Source: Prorocentrum cordatum
Lineage: Eukaryota > Sar > Dinophyceae > Prorocentrales > Prorocentraceae
Reading direction: 5' to 3'
Assembly (NCBI GenBank): GCA_963575745.1
Contig: CAUYUJ010015504.1
Coordinates: forward strand, 1,349,079-1,413,078
Length of the DNA: 64,000 bases
Shown here: positions 12,790 to 22,232 of the stretch, piece by piece
How positions within the stretch are numbered: position 1 is the first letter of the stretch
Layout of the letters: each line of letters starts with the position of its first letter
The notes under the pieces: generated by a model
What the model was told of the DNA's origin: nothing
The model's database searches: none
The model's input: the letters and a program-made list of their open reading frames with translations, nothing else
Made by a program: the position numbers and the translations under genes

Positions 12790-13130
12790 ATTCTACGCTG
12801 CTATACCCTACTCTACTCGACGCTCCTCTACCCTGCTCGACTCGACTCTACTGTACTCGACTCTGCCGACTCTACTCTACGCTATTCTCCTCTGCCCTAC
12901 CATACCCTAACAGACTGTACTCTACTCAGCTTTGCTTTTACTCTGCTCTACCCTACTGCTTTGCTACTCTACTCTGCACTCCTCCACTCTAATTTGCTCC
13001 ACTCTGCCATACACTTCTACCGTACTCTACCCTACCGCACCCTGACATAGTGTATTCTACTCTACCTTGCTCCTACTTCTCTACTCCTGCTCTAGTCAGA
13101 TCTGTTCTACTCTACAACCCACTCCGCTCA
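12790..13130. repeat. degenerate (TCTAC)n pentanucleotide region
   Basis: CTACTCTAC and TCTACTCTAC words recur across about 340 bp with many substitutions. Confidence 0.85.
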
Positions 13131-13170
13131 GTCCTGGACCGCTCAGTCTACTCACAGACCTGTCCAGCGG

Positions 13171-13210
13171 TCCGTTCTGGATAGGATTTCAAGGCGAATC
13201 CAGCCGCGGG
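13171..13210 (+). repeat. dispersed cassette (GCGAATCCNGCC family), diverged copy
   Basis: Aligns with 9248-9289 and 54953-54997 over about 40 bp (CGTTCTGGATAGGATTTC, then GGCGAATCCAGCCG). Confidence 0.6.
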
Positions 13211-13419
13211 CGTGCTCCTGCGCGCGCCACGCCTGCGCGCCCGCGCGCCTGCGCATCGCCCCGACCGTGCGCGCCTGAGCGCCGCCCGGGCGCGAGCGCG
13301 CTGCCCAGGCGCCCGCGCGCCCGTACGCCGCCTGCACGCCCGCGTGGCGCCCGCGCGCCGCACGAGGGCCTCGGGAGAACTCTGACACAAACGCGTCGCC
13401 CCGGACGACATGCGATGCA

Positions 13420-13582
13420 AGGGCTCCCAACTCCGCGCTTCGCGCTGCGCGAAGCGCGAATAACTTCGCGCTCTCGCGCCGCCTCCCAGGGGAGGAGAAG
13501 AGGATGAGGAGGAATCGGAGCCGAACCGCGAAGCGCGAAGCGGGAATAAATTCGCGCCCTCGAGGGCGCCCTTGGCGATGCC
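13420..13582 (+). repeat. about 160-bp dispersed repeat, copy 1 of 2
   Basis: Shares an ordered series of words with 55494-55655: CAAGGGCTCCC, AACTTCGCGCTCTCGCGCCG, CCTCCCAGGGGAG, GAGGAATCGGAGCCGA, CGCGAAGCG and GCCCTCGAGGG. An internal GCGCTTCGCGC/GCGCGAAGCGC palindrome is present. From 13583 to 14420 I see no gene. Confidence 0.85.
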
Positions 13583-14422
13583 TCCATTTTCTCAACACGG
13601 GCCCCCCACGAAGCCCCCGACCTTTCCCCAAAGGCCAGCTGTTCGTCTCGAGCCACTTTTCGACGGTCCCGGGGCCCGGTAAGGGCTCCCAGGGTCCGAA
13701 AATTTCCCCCAACACCATCGAAAACTGCCAAAAAATACCCCAAACCGTCTTCACGACGCGAGAGCATCTGGGCAGCGACGACGCGCGCTGGCGGCACCAG
13801 CCCGGGGCCCTCCGACCGGGCCAGCAGCAGCAGCGCCGCCAGGGCGCCCTCGAACACACCGCGGTCGCGGGGTGCGCCGAGCCCGCGCTTTGGGGAGGGC
13901 GCGCTCCTCGCGGCGGGCGGGGGTGACGGCACCGACAGCGGCGGACCACAGGACCTTGAGCAGGCACCGACCGTCCCGACATTCCTCCAGGCCTACCACG
14001 CTGTTTCCCTAGTACCCTAGGATACACGAATCAACAAAATCACGATAAGTCTGACCTAAAGCCGGCGCGTGACAACAGGACGGTCTCAGCCAGCAATGTT
14101 CAAACAACATCTCGTGCAAAGCACGAAGGGTTCTTGGAACATTCTCTTTGGTGGGCCTGCGAGAACATGGCATGCCTCGCCATTGCGTGAAAGACCAAAC
14201 TCCAAATCATGGAATCCAGAATGCCAACCAACGAGAAATCACGGCACCCAACAAGTTGCAACTGGCACCGATCACGATCTGAGCCGAGGACTCTGAGATG
14301 GCAGGCGCGCTAACCGCTGCCCGCGACGAGGGCCTTCCAGGAGGCCCAAAGATCGTGCACCAAGGGAAGGGTCGCGGAATCGAAACTTTATCTGCCTCCG
14401 AGGAGCGGTGGCGCTGTTGAAG

Positions 14423-14580
14423 GAGCCCTGGGACACGCAAATAAATACACACAAATAAAAACATCCCCCATATTTTGCCATATGTTTGGGGGTGCTCATC
14501 TTCCCCACCTGCCATATTTCCCCATATCTTCTGGGAATCGACGATTCATTGTGTCTGTGTGTTTCTTTCCCTCCTGAGCT
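14423..14580 (+). repeat. R family dispersed repeat (about 120-160 bp), copy 1 of 4
   Basis: Begins GGACACGCAAATAAATACAC and ends CTGTGTGTTTCTTTCCCTCC. It contains CCATATGTTTGGG and a GGGAATCGACGATTCATTG word. Related copies lie at 40233-40391, 40699-40813 and 41819-41976, all in the same orientation. It has no coding capacity. The AT-rich core stands out from its GC-rich surroundings. Confidence 0.85.
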
Positions 14581-14777
14581 GTGGCGGGGACCACGGCGGC
14601 AACTCGCTCGCCGCCGACTCAGAGGAGGGACGGCCCCACCGCCGCGCAAGAGCTCTGCCACGAGCTGCGCGCTGGCACTGCCGCGCGCCGCGCCGCGCTC
14701 CCGGCCTCGCCCCGCCGCCCTCCCCCGCGTTCGCCGCCGCCGCCGTCCTCGCGGTCCGCGTCACCGCCCCCTTGGCT

Positions 14778-15177
14778 GGCCGTGGCTCTGGGCGTGGCTG
14801 TGGTCGTGGATGGCCGTGGCCGTGGCCGTGGCCGTGGCCTTGTCGTGGCCGTGGCTGTGGCCGTGGCCGTGGCCGTGGCCGTTTTTCGTGGCCGTGGCCG
14901 TCGCCGTCGCCGTCGCCGTGCCGTGGTTGTTTCCATGGCCGTGGTCGTGGCCGTGGCCGTGGCCGTGGCCAAGGCCGTGGCCGTGGCCGTGGCCGTGGCC
15001 GTGGCCATGGCCGTGGCCGTGGCCGTGCCGTGGCCGTGGCCGTGGCCGTGATCGTGGCCGTGGCCGTGGCCGTGGCCGTGGCCGTGGCCGTGGCCGTGGC
15101 CGTGGCCGTGGCCGTGGCCGTGGCCGTGGCCGTGGCCGTGGCCGTGGCCGTGGCCGTGGCCGTAGCCGTGGCCGCGG
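14778..15177. repeat. (GGCCGT)n hexanucleotide minisatellite
   Basis: About 400 bp of GGCCGT with scattered variants. It produces spurious GRGRGR, AVAVAV and HGHGHG frames. Confidence 0.95.
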
Positions 15178-15269
15178 CTGTGTGGACCTGCGCCTGTGTA
15201 AAAATTTGTTTTTATTTCCGACCTGAGCATGTCATGAAACTGCTCGGCACACACGTGAGGGGAGAAATC

Positions 15270-15430
15270 CCAATCCATGGGCGACCAACCCGATAACTGG
15301 CGGGCGACCATCCCAAGAACTGGCGGGCACCGGACCCAAATTCCGAAGGGGCGACCATCCCAAGAACTGGCGGGCGACCATCCCAAGCACTGGCGGGAGA
15401 CCGGACCCAAGAACCGGCGGCGCGGCCAGT
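15270..15430. repeat. short tandem repeats of GGCGACCATCCCAAGAACTG
   Basis: The word recurs near 15301, 15350 and 15375, alternating with ACCGGACCCAA. The rest of 15430-15840 has no recognisable feature. Confidence 0.75.
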
Positions 15431-15839
15431 CGTCCAAACTGGTGGTACGGGCAGTTGCCACTACTGCTGGGGCCTCACGTCGCCCCTGGGACATAGTCAC
15501 ATGGTCATAGGGCTGAATGCCAAGAAAGACCATATGGCGCGAGAGTCCCTAAAGACGCCAGGGCCAGAGCGGGAAGTAAGTCGTTCCTGAGGCAAGCGGT
15601 TGCTGGAAGTAGTCTAGGATTCGGTGCCCACTTTAGTGCTGGGGCCGATGAGATTATTTTCTGGTGATGTCTGGCTTGTTGAGGGTTCGCAGCCGCCAGA
15701 GCCAACCTCCTGGCCGGTCTCTAGAACCGGAATGGAGGACTGAGTCGGTCAGAAGTACTGGCGACCGCTGATCGCACTCAGCGGTATTGGGGATGGAGGA
15801 GAAAGGGACAACAACGAAGAAAGTGTATTGTGTGGCGTA

Positions 15840-16988
15840 GTTGAATTTTTCGCGGTGGCGGCGGCGGCTGCGGCAGTGGTTGCTGCCGCGCCTGGAAGGG
15901 GGGACATTATCGCGAATTTTTCGCGGTGGTTTTCCTTTTCCAGTCGCCGCCGCGGCTGCGGTCGGGGCTGCAGCTGCGGCCGCCGCTGGGGGGGGGAACT
16001 ATCGATTTTTCGCGGTGGCTTTCTTCTCCCGGCTGCGGCCGCGGCGGCGGTCGGGGCTGCGGCTGCGGCCGTGGCTGGGACGGGGAAACTATCGCGAATT
16101 TATCGCGGTGTTTTTTTCTCCCGGCCGCGGCTGCAGTCGGGGCTGCGCTGGGAGGGGGAAACTATCGCGAATTTTTCGCGGTGGTTTTCTTCTTCCAGCC
16201 GCGGCCGCCGGCTGCGGCCGGGGCTGCGGCTGCGGCCGTGGCACGGAGGGGGGAACTATCGCGAATTTTTCGCGGTGGTTTTCTTCTCCCGGCCGCGGCC
16301 GCGGCCGCGGTCGGGGCTGCGGCTGCGGCCGTGGCTGGGAGGGGGAAACTATCGCGAATTTTTCGCGGTGGTTTTCTTCTCTCGGCCGCGGCCGCGGCCG
16401 CGGTCGGGGCTGCGGCTGCGGCCGCGGCGAGGGGGAAGCTATCGCGAATTTTTCGTGGTGGTTTTCTTGTCTCGGCCGCGGCCGCGGCTGCGGTCGCGGC
16501 TGCGGCTGCGGCCGTGGCTGGGAGGGGGAAACTATCGCGAATTTTTCGCGGTGTCCTTGTCTTCCCGGCCGCGGCCGCGGCTGCGGTCGAGGCTGCGGCT
16601 GCAGCGGTGGCTGGGAGGGGGAAACTATCGTGAAACTTTCGCGGTGGTTTCCTCTTCCCAGCCGCGGCCGCGGCTGCGGTCGCGGCTGCGGCTGCGGCCG
16701 TGGCTGGGGGGGGAAACTATCGTGAATTTTTCGCGGTGGTTTTCCGCCCCGGCCGCGGCCGCCGGCTGCGCCCGAGGGCTGCGTCTGCCGGCGTGCTGGG
16801 GTAAACTATCGCCGAATTTTTCGCGGTGGTTTTCTCCTCCCCGCCGCGGCCGCGGCTGCGGTCGGGGCTGCGGCTGCGGCCGTGGCTGGGAGGGGGAAAC
16901 TATCGCGATGTTTTTCGCGGTGGTTTCCTTTTCCCGGCCGCGGCCGCGGCTGCGGTCGCTGCGGCTGCGGCCGCGGCCGTGGCTGGGA
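15840..16988. repeat. satellite of about 90-bp units with a conserved palindrome
   Basis: About 13 units, each with CTATCGCGAATTTTTCGCGG followed by TGGTTTTCTTCTCCCGGC and a GC-rich (CGGCCG/GGCTGC) half. The core CGCGAATTTTTCGCG is an inverted repeat of six bases around TTT. Perfect copies start at 15911, 16166, 16260, 16353 and 16536, with decayed copies between. The unit length varies by a few bases. The array runs straight into the assembly gap, so its true length is unknown. Confidence 0.9.
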
Positions 16989-17088
16989 NNNNNNNNNNNN
17001 NNNNNNNNNNNNNNNNNNNNNNNNNNNNNNNNNNNNNNNNNNNNNNNNNNNNNNNNNNNNNNNNNNNNNNNNNNNNNNNNNNNNNNNN
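16989..17088. other. assembly gap of exactly 100 N
   Basis: One hundred unknown bases separate the satellite from the G/C-rich start of the microsatellite block. A round 100 is normally a placeholder, so the real distance is unknown. Confidence 0.95.
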
Positions 17089-17159
17089 CCGCCGCGCGCG
17101 GGGCGGCGGGGGCGGGGCGGCCGCGCCGGGCGCGCGCGCGCACGCGCGCGCGCGCACGC

Positions 17160-17200
17160 CACGCACGCACGCACGCACGCAGACGCAGACGCAGACGCAC

Positions 17201-17238
<38 letters not shown>

Positions 17239-17781
17239 ACAGACACAGACACAGAGACACAGAGACACAGAGACACAGAGACACAGAGACACAGAGACAC
17301 AGAGACACAGAGACACAGAGACACAGAGACACAGAGAGACACAGAGACACAGAGACACAGAGACACAGAGACACAGAGACACAGAGACACAGAGACACAG
17401 AGACACAGAGACACAGAGACACAGAGACACAGAGACACAGAGACACAGAGACACAGAGACACAGAGACACAGAGACAGAGACACAGAGACACAGAGACAC
17501 AGAGACACAGAGACACAGAGACACAGAGACACAGAGACACAGAGACACAGAGACAGAGACACAGAGACACAGAGACACAGAGACACAGAGACACAGAGAC
17601 ACAGAGACACAGAGACACAGAGACACAGAGACACAGAGACACAGAGACACAGAGACACAGAGACACAGAGACACAGAGACACAGAGACACAGAGACACAG
17701 AGACACAGAGACACAGAGAGACAGAGACACAGAGACACAGAGACACAGAGACACAGAGACACAGAGACACACAGACACAGA

Positions 17782-17872
<91 letters not shown>
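17160..17872. repeat. (CAGACG)n, (ACACAGAG)n and (AC)n block
   Basis: About 60 bp of CAGACG units, about 550 bp of ACACAGAG with six-base slippage variants, then about 90 bp of AC. The boundaries are sharp and each motif is one or two steps from the next, so this looks like stepwise expansion. Confidence 0.95.
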
Positions 17873-17874
<2 letters not shown>

Positions 17875-18004
17875 CACGCACGCACACCACGCACGCGCGC
17901 ACACGCGCGCCCTCCCCTCTCTCCCAGGTATTACGGTGGTTGACCTTAAACTAACCACCCGCCCATATTTCCTGCGCCCGGAGGGGGGGGAAATGTGGGT
18001 GCCC

Positions 18005-18283
18005 GCGCTCGGAGGAGGCGGGGCCCAGCGCTCGGAGGAGGCTGGGGGGGAAGCGTTCGGAGGAGGCTTCCCCGGGGCTGGCGCTGATCATCGAAGTCCC
18101 CTTGGACAGATGATCAGCGCTGGTCCCAGCCGGACACGGGCCGGTTACCCGCCCCAGCGCTCGGAGGAGGCTGGGGCGGGTAGTTTTCTGGCGGCGGTGA
18201 GCTTCAGCGCGCTCTCTCCTCTGGGCGGGGGCGCGGTGGAGTTTGCCGCCGCCAGAAAACATAGTTCGCGCTCGGAGGAGGCG
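18005..18283. repeat. nested hairpins separated by direct repeats
   Basis: Five copies of GCGCTCGGAGGAGGC, one of them with a T, lie at about 18005, 18027, 18053, 18156 and 18268. Between them are two inverted repeats: GCTGGCGCTGATCAT with ATGATCAGCGCTGG (about 18076-18130), and TTTTCTGGCGGCGG with CCGCCGCCAGAAAA (about 18184-18259). Confidence 0.75.
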
Positions 18284-18429
18284 AACAGAAAGGAAAGAGC
18301 CAGGACCGGGGCGGGGCCGGGGCCAGGGCCGGGGCCGGGGGCGGGGCCGGGGCTGAGGTCGGGGGCAGGGGCGGGGCTGGGGCCGGGGGCGGGCGAGGGG
18401 GCCAGCTTTTCTGAACCGTGGGGTTTGGG

Positions 18430-18850
18430 AAGCTGTCACTATCGCGAATTTCCTGCAAGGTTTTTTGCGGAAAATTCGCGGTCGTCGACGCGCGGCGAGG
18501 AAGTTTCTGGGGGGCCCTGCTCGGAGGGGGAAACGCTCGCGATTTTTTTCGCGAGCGTTGTCCCTCCCCGGGCGGACCCCTCGGGCCGGGGCAGAAGCTT
18601 CGTGGAGGTGCCGCTCGGAGGGGGAAATTATCGCGAATTTTTCGCGACGGTTTCTTGTCCCCGGGCGTGCGGGCGAGGGGGGCAGCTTCTCTGAAGAATG
18701 CGAGCTGGGAAGCCGTCACTATCGCGAATTTTTCGCAAGGTTTCTCGCGGAAAAGTTGGTCGACGCGCGGGGGGCCAGGGGCGTGCGAGCTGGGCGCTTT
18801 CTTGGAAAATTGCATGACGGGAAATCGTCATCGTTGCGATTTTTCGCCGT
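18430..18850. repeat. decayed copies of the CGCGAATTTTTCGCG satellite
   Basis: Scattered relics occur near 18441, 18535, 18631 (perfect core), 18723 and 18830, with a last trace near 19275. They share the context GGGGGAAANTATCGCGAATT with the array at 15840-16988. They lie just 5' of the Helentron reading frame and partly inside its open extension. The open frame here (from 18465) begins without an ATG. Confidence 0.7.
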
Positions 18851-19616
18851 TTTCGGCTCCGGGTGTCGCCCCGGCCCCGGCCCCGGAGCCTCCGGAGGCG
18901 CTCGGGTCGCCGGCGGCGGAAGCAGCGCAGAAACGTACGGGGGCGCGTGCGCTGGGAACGCCGGGCGTCCCCGGAGGCGCGCGGAGGTCCCCGGAGGTCA
19001 AAATGGAGAAAAAAGCAGAAGAGGAGGAGGAGGAGGAGGAGGAGGAGGGGCGAAAAACGGCGGCTCCGGAGCGTCCGGAGGCGCCGGAGTTCGCGGAATT
19101 GGCCGCGCTGGGAAAGCGTTCGAGGGGGTGCTGGCCGAGGGCGTCGGGCGGATCCGGAGGCGGATCGAAGTCCTGGAGGAGGCGCCCGGAGGTCGAACAT
19201 TTTTCGCTTCTGGTTCCCGCTTCCGCCTCGGCCCCGGCCCTGGAGGAGAAGGAGGAGGAGGAAGGGGAGGGAGGCGACCATCGCGATTTTTTGAGCGTTT
19301 CTTGGCAGGGGAAGTGCGCGCTTTCGACGCCGATGACGGTGGCGCGAACGACGCGGACGATTGCGTAGACGACTGGGGCGACGCTGACGACGACTGGCCC
19401 GACGCTGATGAAGCCGTTTGTCCACCCCCGGCACGTGCCTCGGCCTTGGCCCTGGCTTTGGCCGCGGCGCAGGATTCGGCTGGAGTCTTGGCGCCGGCCC
19501 CGGCTTCTGGGTCGGCTTCCGCGCTGCGTCGGGCCCCGGCCCCAGCGTCGACTTTTGTTGCAGCTTCTGCTAGGCGGCGCCTGGAGGTCGACGAAGCGCC
19601 GTTTCCCGCCCCGGCC

Positions 19617-21983
19617 ATGGCCCCGGCCCCGGCCCCGGAGCTTCCGGAGGCGCCCGTGTCATTAGTGGCAGGTTGGGGGGCGAGGTCGCAGGGCCGGCGG
19701 GCGGCGCGGAGGTCTGGCAGAGGCTCTGGCCCCGTGACGCGGGCGCGGAGGCTGCAGGAATGTCTCCGCGCGGAGAAGATCGAACTCCAGAGAGAGGTTT
19801 TCGACGCCGCGGCGTTCGACGCAGCGGAGCAGCGCGAGAAGGCTTTGCGGAAAGCGCGCCACGCAGCCGCGCGGCGAATACTTTGCATGCGGCGGGGCAC
19901 GGCGTGGGCGCAGCGAGCGGCGGTGACGGCCGAGTTGAACGAACGTATCCGCGCGGCGCCCCTGCCTCCGCCAGCGTGCCCCCATTCGCAGGCGCGCGCG
20001 TTGGATGAGGCGCCGCTGCGGATGGGCTCCCCGAAGAGTTCTGCGACGCAGGGGACCACGAAGCGATTTCTCACTGCTCGGGCGTCGCAGGTTGTGGAAT
20101 CGGGGTCGCGTCGGCGCGTCTCGCGCCGTGTCGCCGCGGTGCCCGACGGCGAGAGGTCTGTCGGCGACGTAGCTTTGATCGCAGCGTGCGTCTTCGCCGC
20201 GTGCGGTCTGCCATTTGCGGGGGAGCTCGGCGCCGTGGCCAAAGCGGGGGTCACGCGCGCGACGGCCCGCGCGCGCGCGTGGCAGGAGAGAGACCGTTTC
20301 TGGCGCGACGTTGATGCGTCATCAGAAGCTGCCCCGTCCGCCGCCACGGTGCCGGTCGCCAAGTGGTTCCACTGTGGTCTGCGTGGCTTGTTCGCGCGCA
20401 AGTGCGGGGGGCGGCGCGTCTGCGCGCGGAGGTTCTCCCCTGGCATCGGGATCGGCGCCGCGAAGTGCAGGGCGGCGCGGAGCGCGGGCGAGTCCATGGG
20501 TGATGCTTCTTGGAGGGCGTCGAAGGGCGCGGGCGAGTGCGTCGGCGTTGCTGCGCTGCGTGCGGCTTCTGTCCTCGCCGCGCTGGGCGTTTTTTCTGCC
20601 GACGGGGCAACGTTAGTGGGTTCGGGCCCTGCCGCGGCGTCTGTCTCGTCCCGTGCGTGGCGTCGGCGCCTTCGTCGCGGCGTCGCATCGGAGCGTCTCG
20701 GCGTCGTCGACGTGGGAGATCTCTTGGGTCCTTGGCGGAAGAAGTGTTTGCATCTGAGCGTGGCTGTTCTGGGCGGCGCTGCCGCGCGCGCGCAAGCGGA
20801 GCGTGTCTTCGAAGTGCAGTGCGCGAGCGATTCTGGGGCTGTGGCGCGCGGTGACGTCGCGGAACGAATGAATTTTGCCAAGGTCGAGGAGTGGCTCAGC
20901 GCGGGACGGGCGCGGGTGCGCGTCTACGAGGCGGAGGGTGCGGACCAGTTATTGCGGGGGCGCTGCTCGGGCGCGTGGCTTTTGGGATCGGCGGGCGGCC
21001 TCGAGAACGGCAGCGTCGTCTGGTATCCGGAGGGGCATGTCGCGCGCGTGGTGGATGTCGATGGGCGCCTGGCCGATGGCGCCCCTCGTGGGGCCGCCGA
21101 CGCCGCGCCGCGGCTGCGGCCCGTTGCGGGCGCGCCGAAGACGAGTGCGCCGAAGAAGAAGGCGGCCGCGAAGGCGAAGAGCCAGCGAGGAGCGCATCTG
21201 CGCGGCGCGCAGAACCCAAGCGTGGCTGCGCGGAAGAGACGCGCGATAGGCGAGGTCGGCCCGGCCGGCGGGGCAGCGGGGGCGGAGGAGTCAGGCGCGG
21301 CGGTCGGTCGGTCGGCGGTCGGCGCTGGGGATGGCGAAGTTCGGAGTGGCGTGGCGGAGGCGGGAGGTGCGTCGATGCGACGCGCGTCGGGGTCTCGCTG
21401 GAGCGCTGGCGTTGGCAGCGCCGCGGCACGGATCATTCCCGGGGGTAACGACTTCAGCAGCGACGACGATGGCGGGCTCGTTCGCGCTGGGCGCGAGGGC
21501 GGCGACGCTGGTGGCGAAGGGCGCGGAGGCGGTGGTCGCGGCCGTGCTCGCGGCGCGGCGGCGAGGAGCGGCGGGCGGGCGGCTGCTCGGCGTCGTGTCA
21601 TTCCAGGTGTGACTGATTTCAGCAGCGACGAGGATGTTGGCTTCGTTGGCGCTCAGGACGAGGCGGGTGTCGTTGGCCGTGAGGCGCGGGGCGGCGGGGG
21701 GCGTGGTCGTGGTCTGGGCAGGGGTGCCGGGCGAGGGCGGGCGGCTGCTGGCCCCCGTCGCATCATTCCAGGTGTGAACGATTTCAGCAGCGACGATGAG
21801 GGCGGCTTCGTTGGCGCTGAAGACGAGCTGGGGGCTATTGTCGGTGAAGAGCAGGTTAGCGGGGGGGGCGGTCGCAGGGGGGGCGCGGAGGCGCGGCCGG
21901 GCAGGGCGGCAGCTCTTCCCCGCATCCCGGGCGTCACGGATTTCAGCGACGACGGAGACGGCGCGCCCGCTGGGCACGAATAG
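19617..21983 (+). CDS. Helentron N-terminal region, unknown function, with four IPGVxDFSSD repeats
   Basis: I recognise no family here. The frame is open from 18465, but its first ATG is at 19617, so I start there; the upstream part overlaps satellite relics. The protein is rich in Ala, Arg and Gly. It includes an acidic Asp-rich stretch just before the ATG, a compact region with WYPEGHVARVVD (about 21021-21060) that looks folded, and a Lys/Ala-rich basic stretch. The last quarter is a 55-residue tandem repeat: IPG[GV][NT]DFSSD starts at 21435, 21600, 21765 and 21924 (spacing 165, 165 and 159 bp). Each motif is followed by Asp/Glu, FVGA and an RGG-rich linker. A TAG ends the frame at 21981, but the same frame continues with protein-like sequence (QFQPDYVDEDRCKRM) up to a TGA at 22125. 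It shares frame and codon style with the downstream segments, which suggests one ancestral polyprotein. Confidence 0.55.
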   Translation: MAPAPAPELPEAPVSLVAGWGARSQGRRAARRSGRGSGPVTRARRLQECLRAEKIELQREVFDAAAFDAAEQREKALRKARHAAARRILCMRRGTAWAQRAAVTAELNERIRAAPLPPPACPHSQARALDEAPLRMGSPKSSATQGTTKRFLTARASQVVESGSRRRVSRRVAAVPDGERSVGDVALIAACVFAACGLPFAGELGAVAKAGVTRATARARAWQERDRFWRDVDASSEAAPSAATVPVAKWFHCGLRGLFARKCGGRRVCARRFSPGIGIGAAKCRAARSAGESMGDASWRASKGAGECVGVAALRAASVLAALGVFSADGATLVGSGPAAASVSSRAWRRRLRRGVASERLGVVDVGDLLGPWRKKCLHLSVAVLGGAAARAQAERVFEVQCASDSGAVARGDVAERMNFAKVEEWLSAGRARVRVYEAEGADQLLRGRCSGAWLLGSAGGLENGSVVWYPEGHVARVVDVDGRLADGAPRGAADAAPRLRPVAGAPKTSAPKKKAAAKAKSQRGAHLRGAQNPSVAARKRRAIGEVGPAGGAAGAEESGAAVGRSAVGAGDGEVRSGVAEAGGASMRRASGSRWSAGVGSAAARIIPGGNDFSSDDDGGLVRAGREGGDAGGEGRGGGGRGRARGAAARSGGRAAARRRVIPGVTDFSSDEDVGFVGAQDEAGVVGREARGGGGRGRGLGRGAGRGRAAAGPRRIIPGVNDFSSDDEGGFVGAEDELGAIVGEEQVSGGGGRRGGAEARPGRAAALPRIPGVTDFSDDGDGAPAGHE

Positions 21984-22232
21984 GGCGGAGCTTCTCGTCC
22001 GCGCAGGGGCAGGGGGGCGCGCCGGAAGCGCGGGGCCGCGGACGGGTCGCCCGCGACAGAAGTGGAGTCCAGGCAGTTCCAGCCGGATTACGTGGATGAA
22101 GACCGCTGCAAAAGGATGACGCGGTGAGGCGGCTGGGGGCGGGAGCAGCGTCGGTTTCGGCCTCAGAAAGGGAGCGACGTGCGCGGGAAGTGTGCCAGAC
22201 ATGGGTGTCCGCACGGGCGCGTCAGGGGTCCG

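Noticed and set aside
14270-14345. tRNA-like GGCAGGCGCGCTAACCGC word
   Set aside because: I could not build an acceptor stem and T arm around it. I found no convincing tRNA elsewhere, but only a covariance-model scan could exclude one.
15828-18694. Open frames of several hundred codons across the satellite, N gap and microsatellites
   Set aside because: They translate repeats and pass through unknown bases, so they cannot be genes.
18465-19616. N-terminal extension of the Helentron frame
   Set aside because: It has no ATG (the frame opens at TTG) and contains satellite relics, although the last part may be coding.
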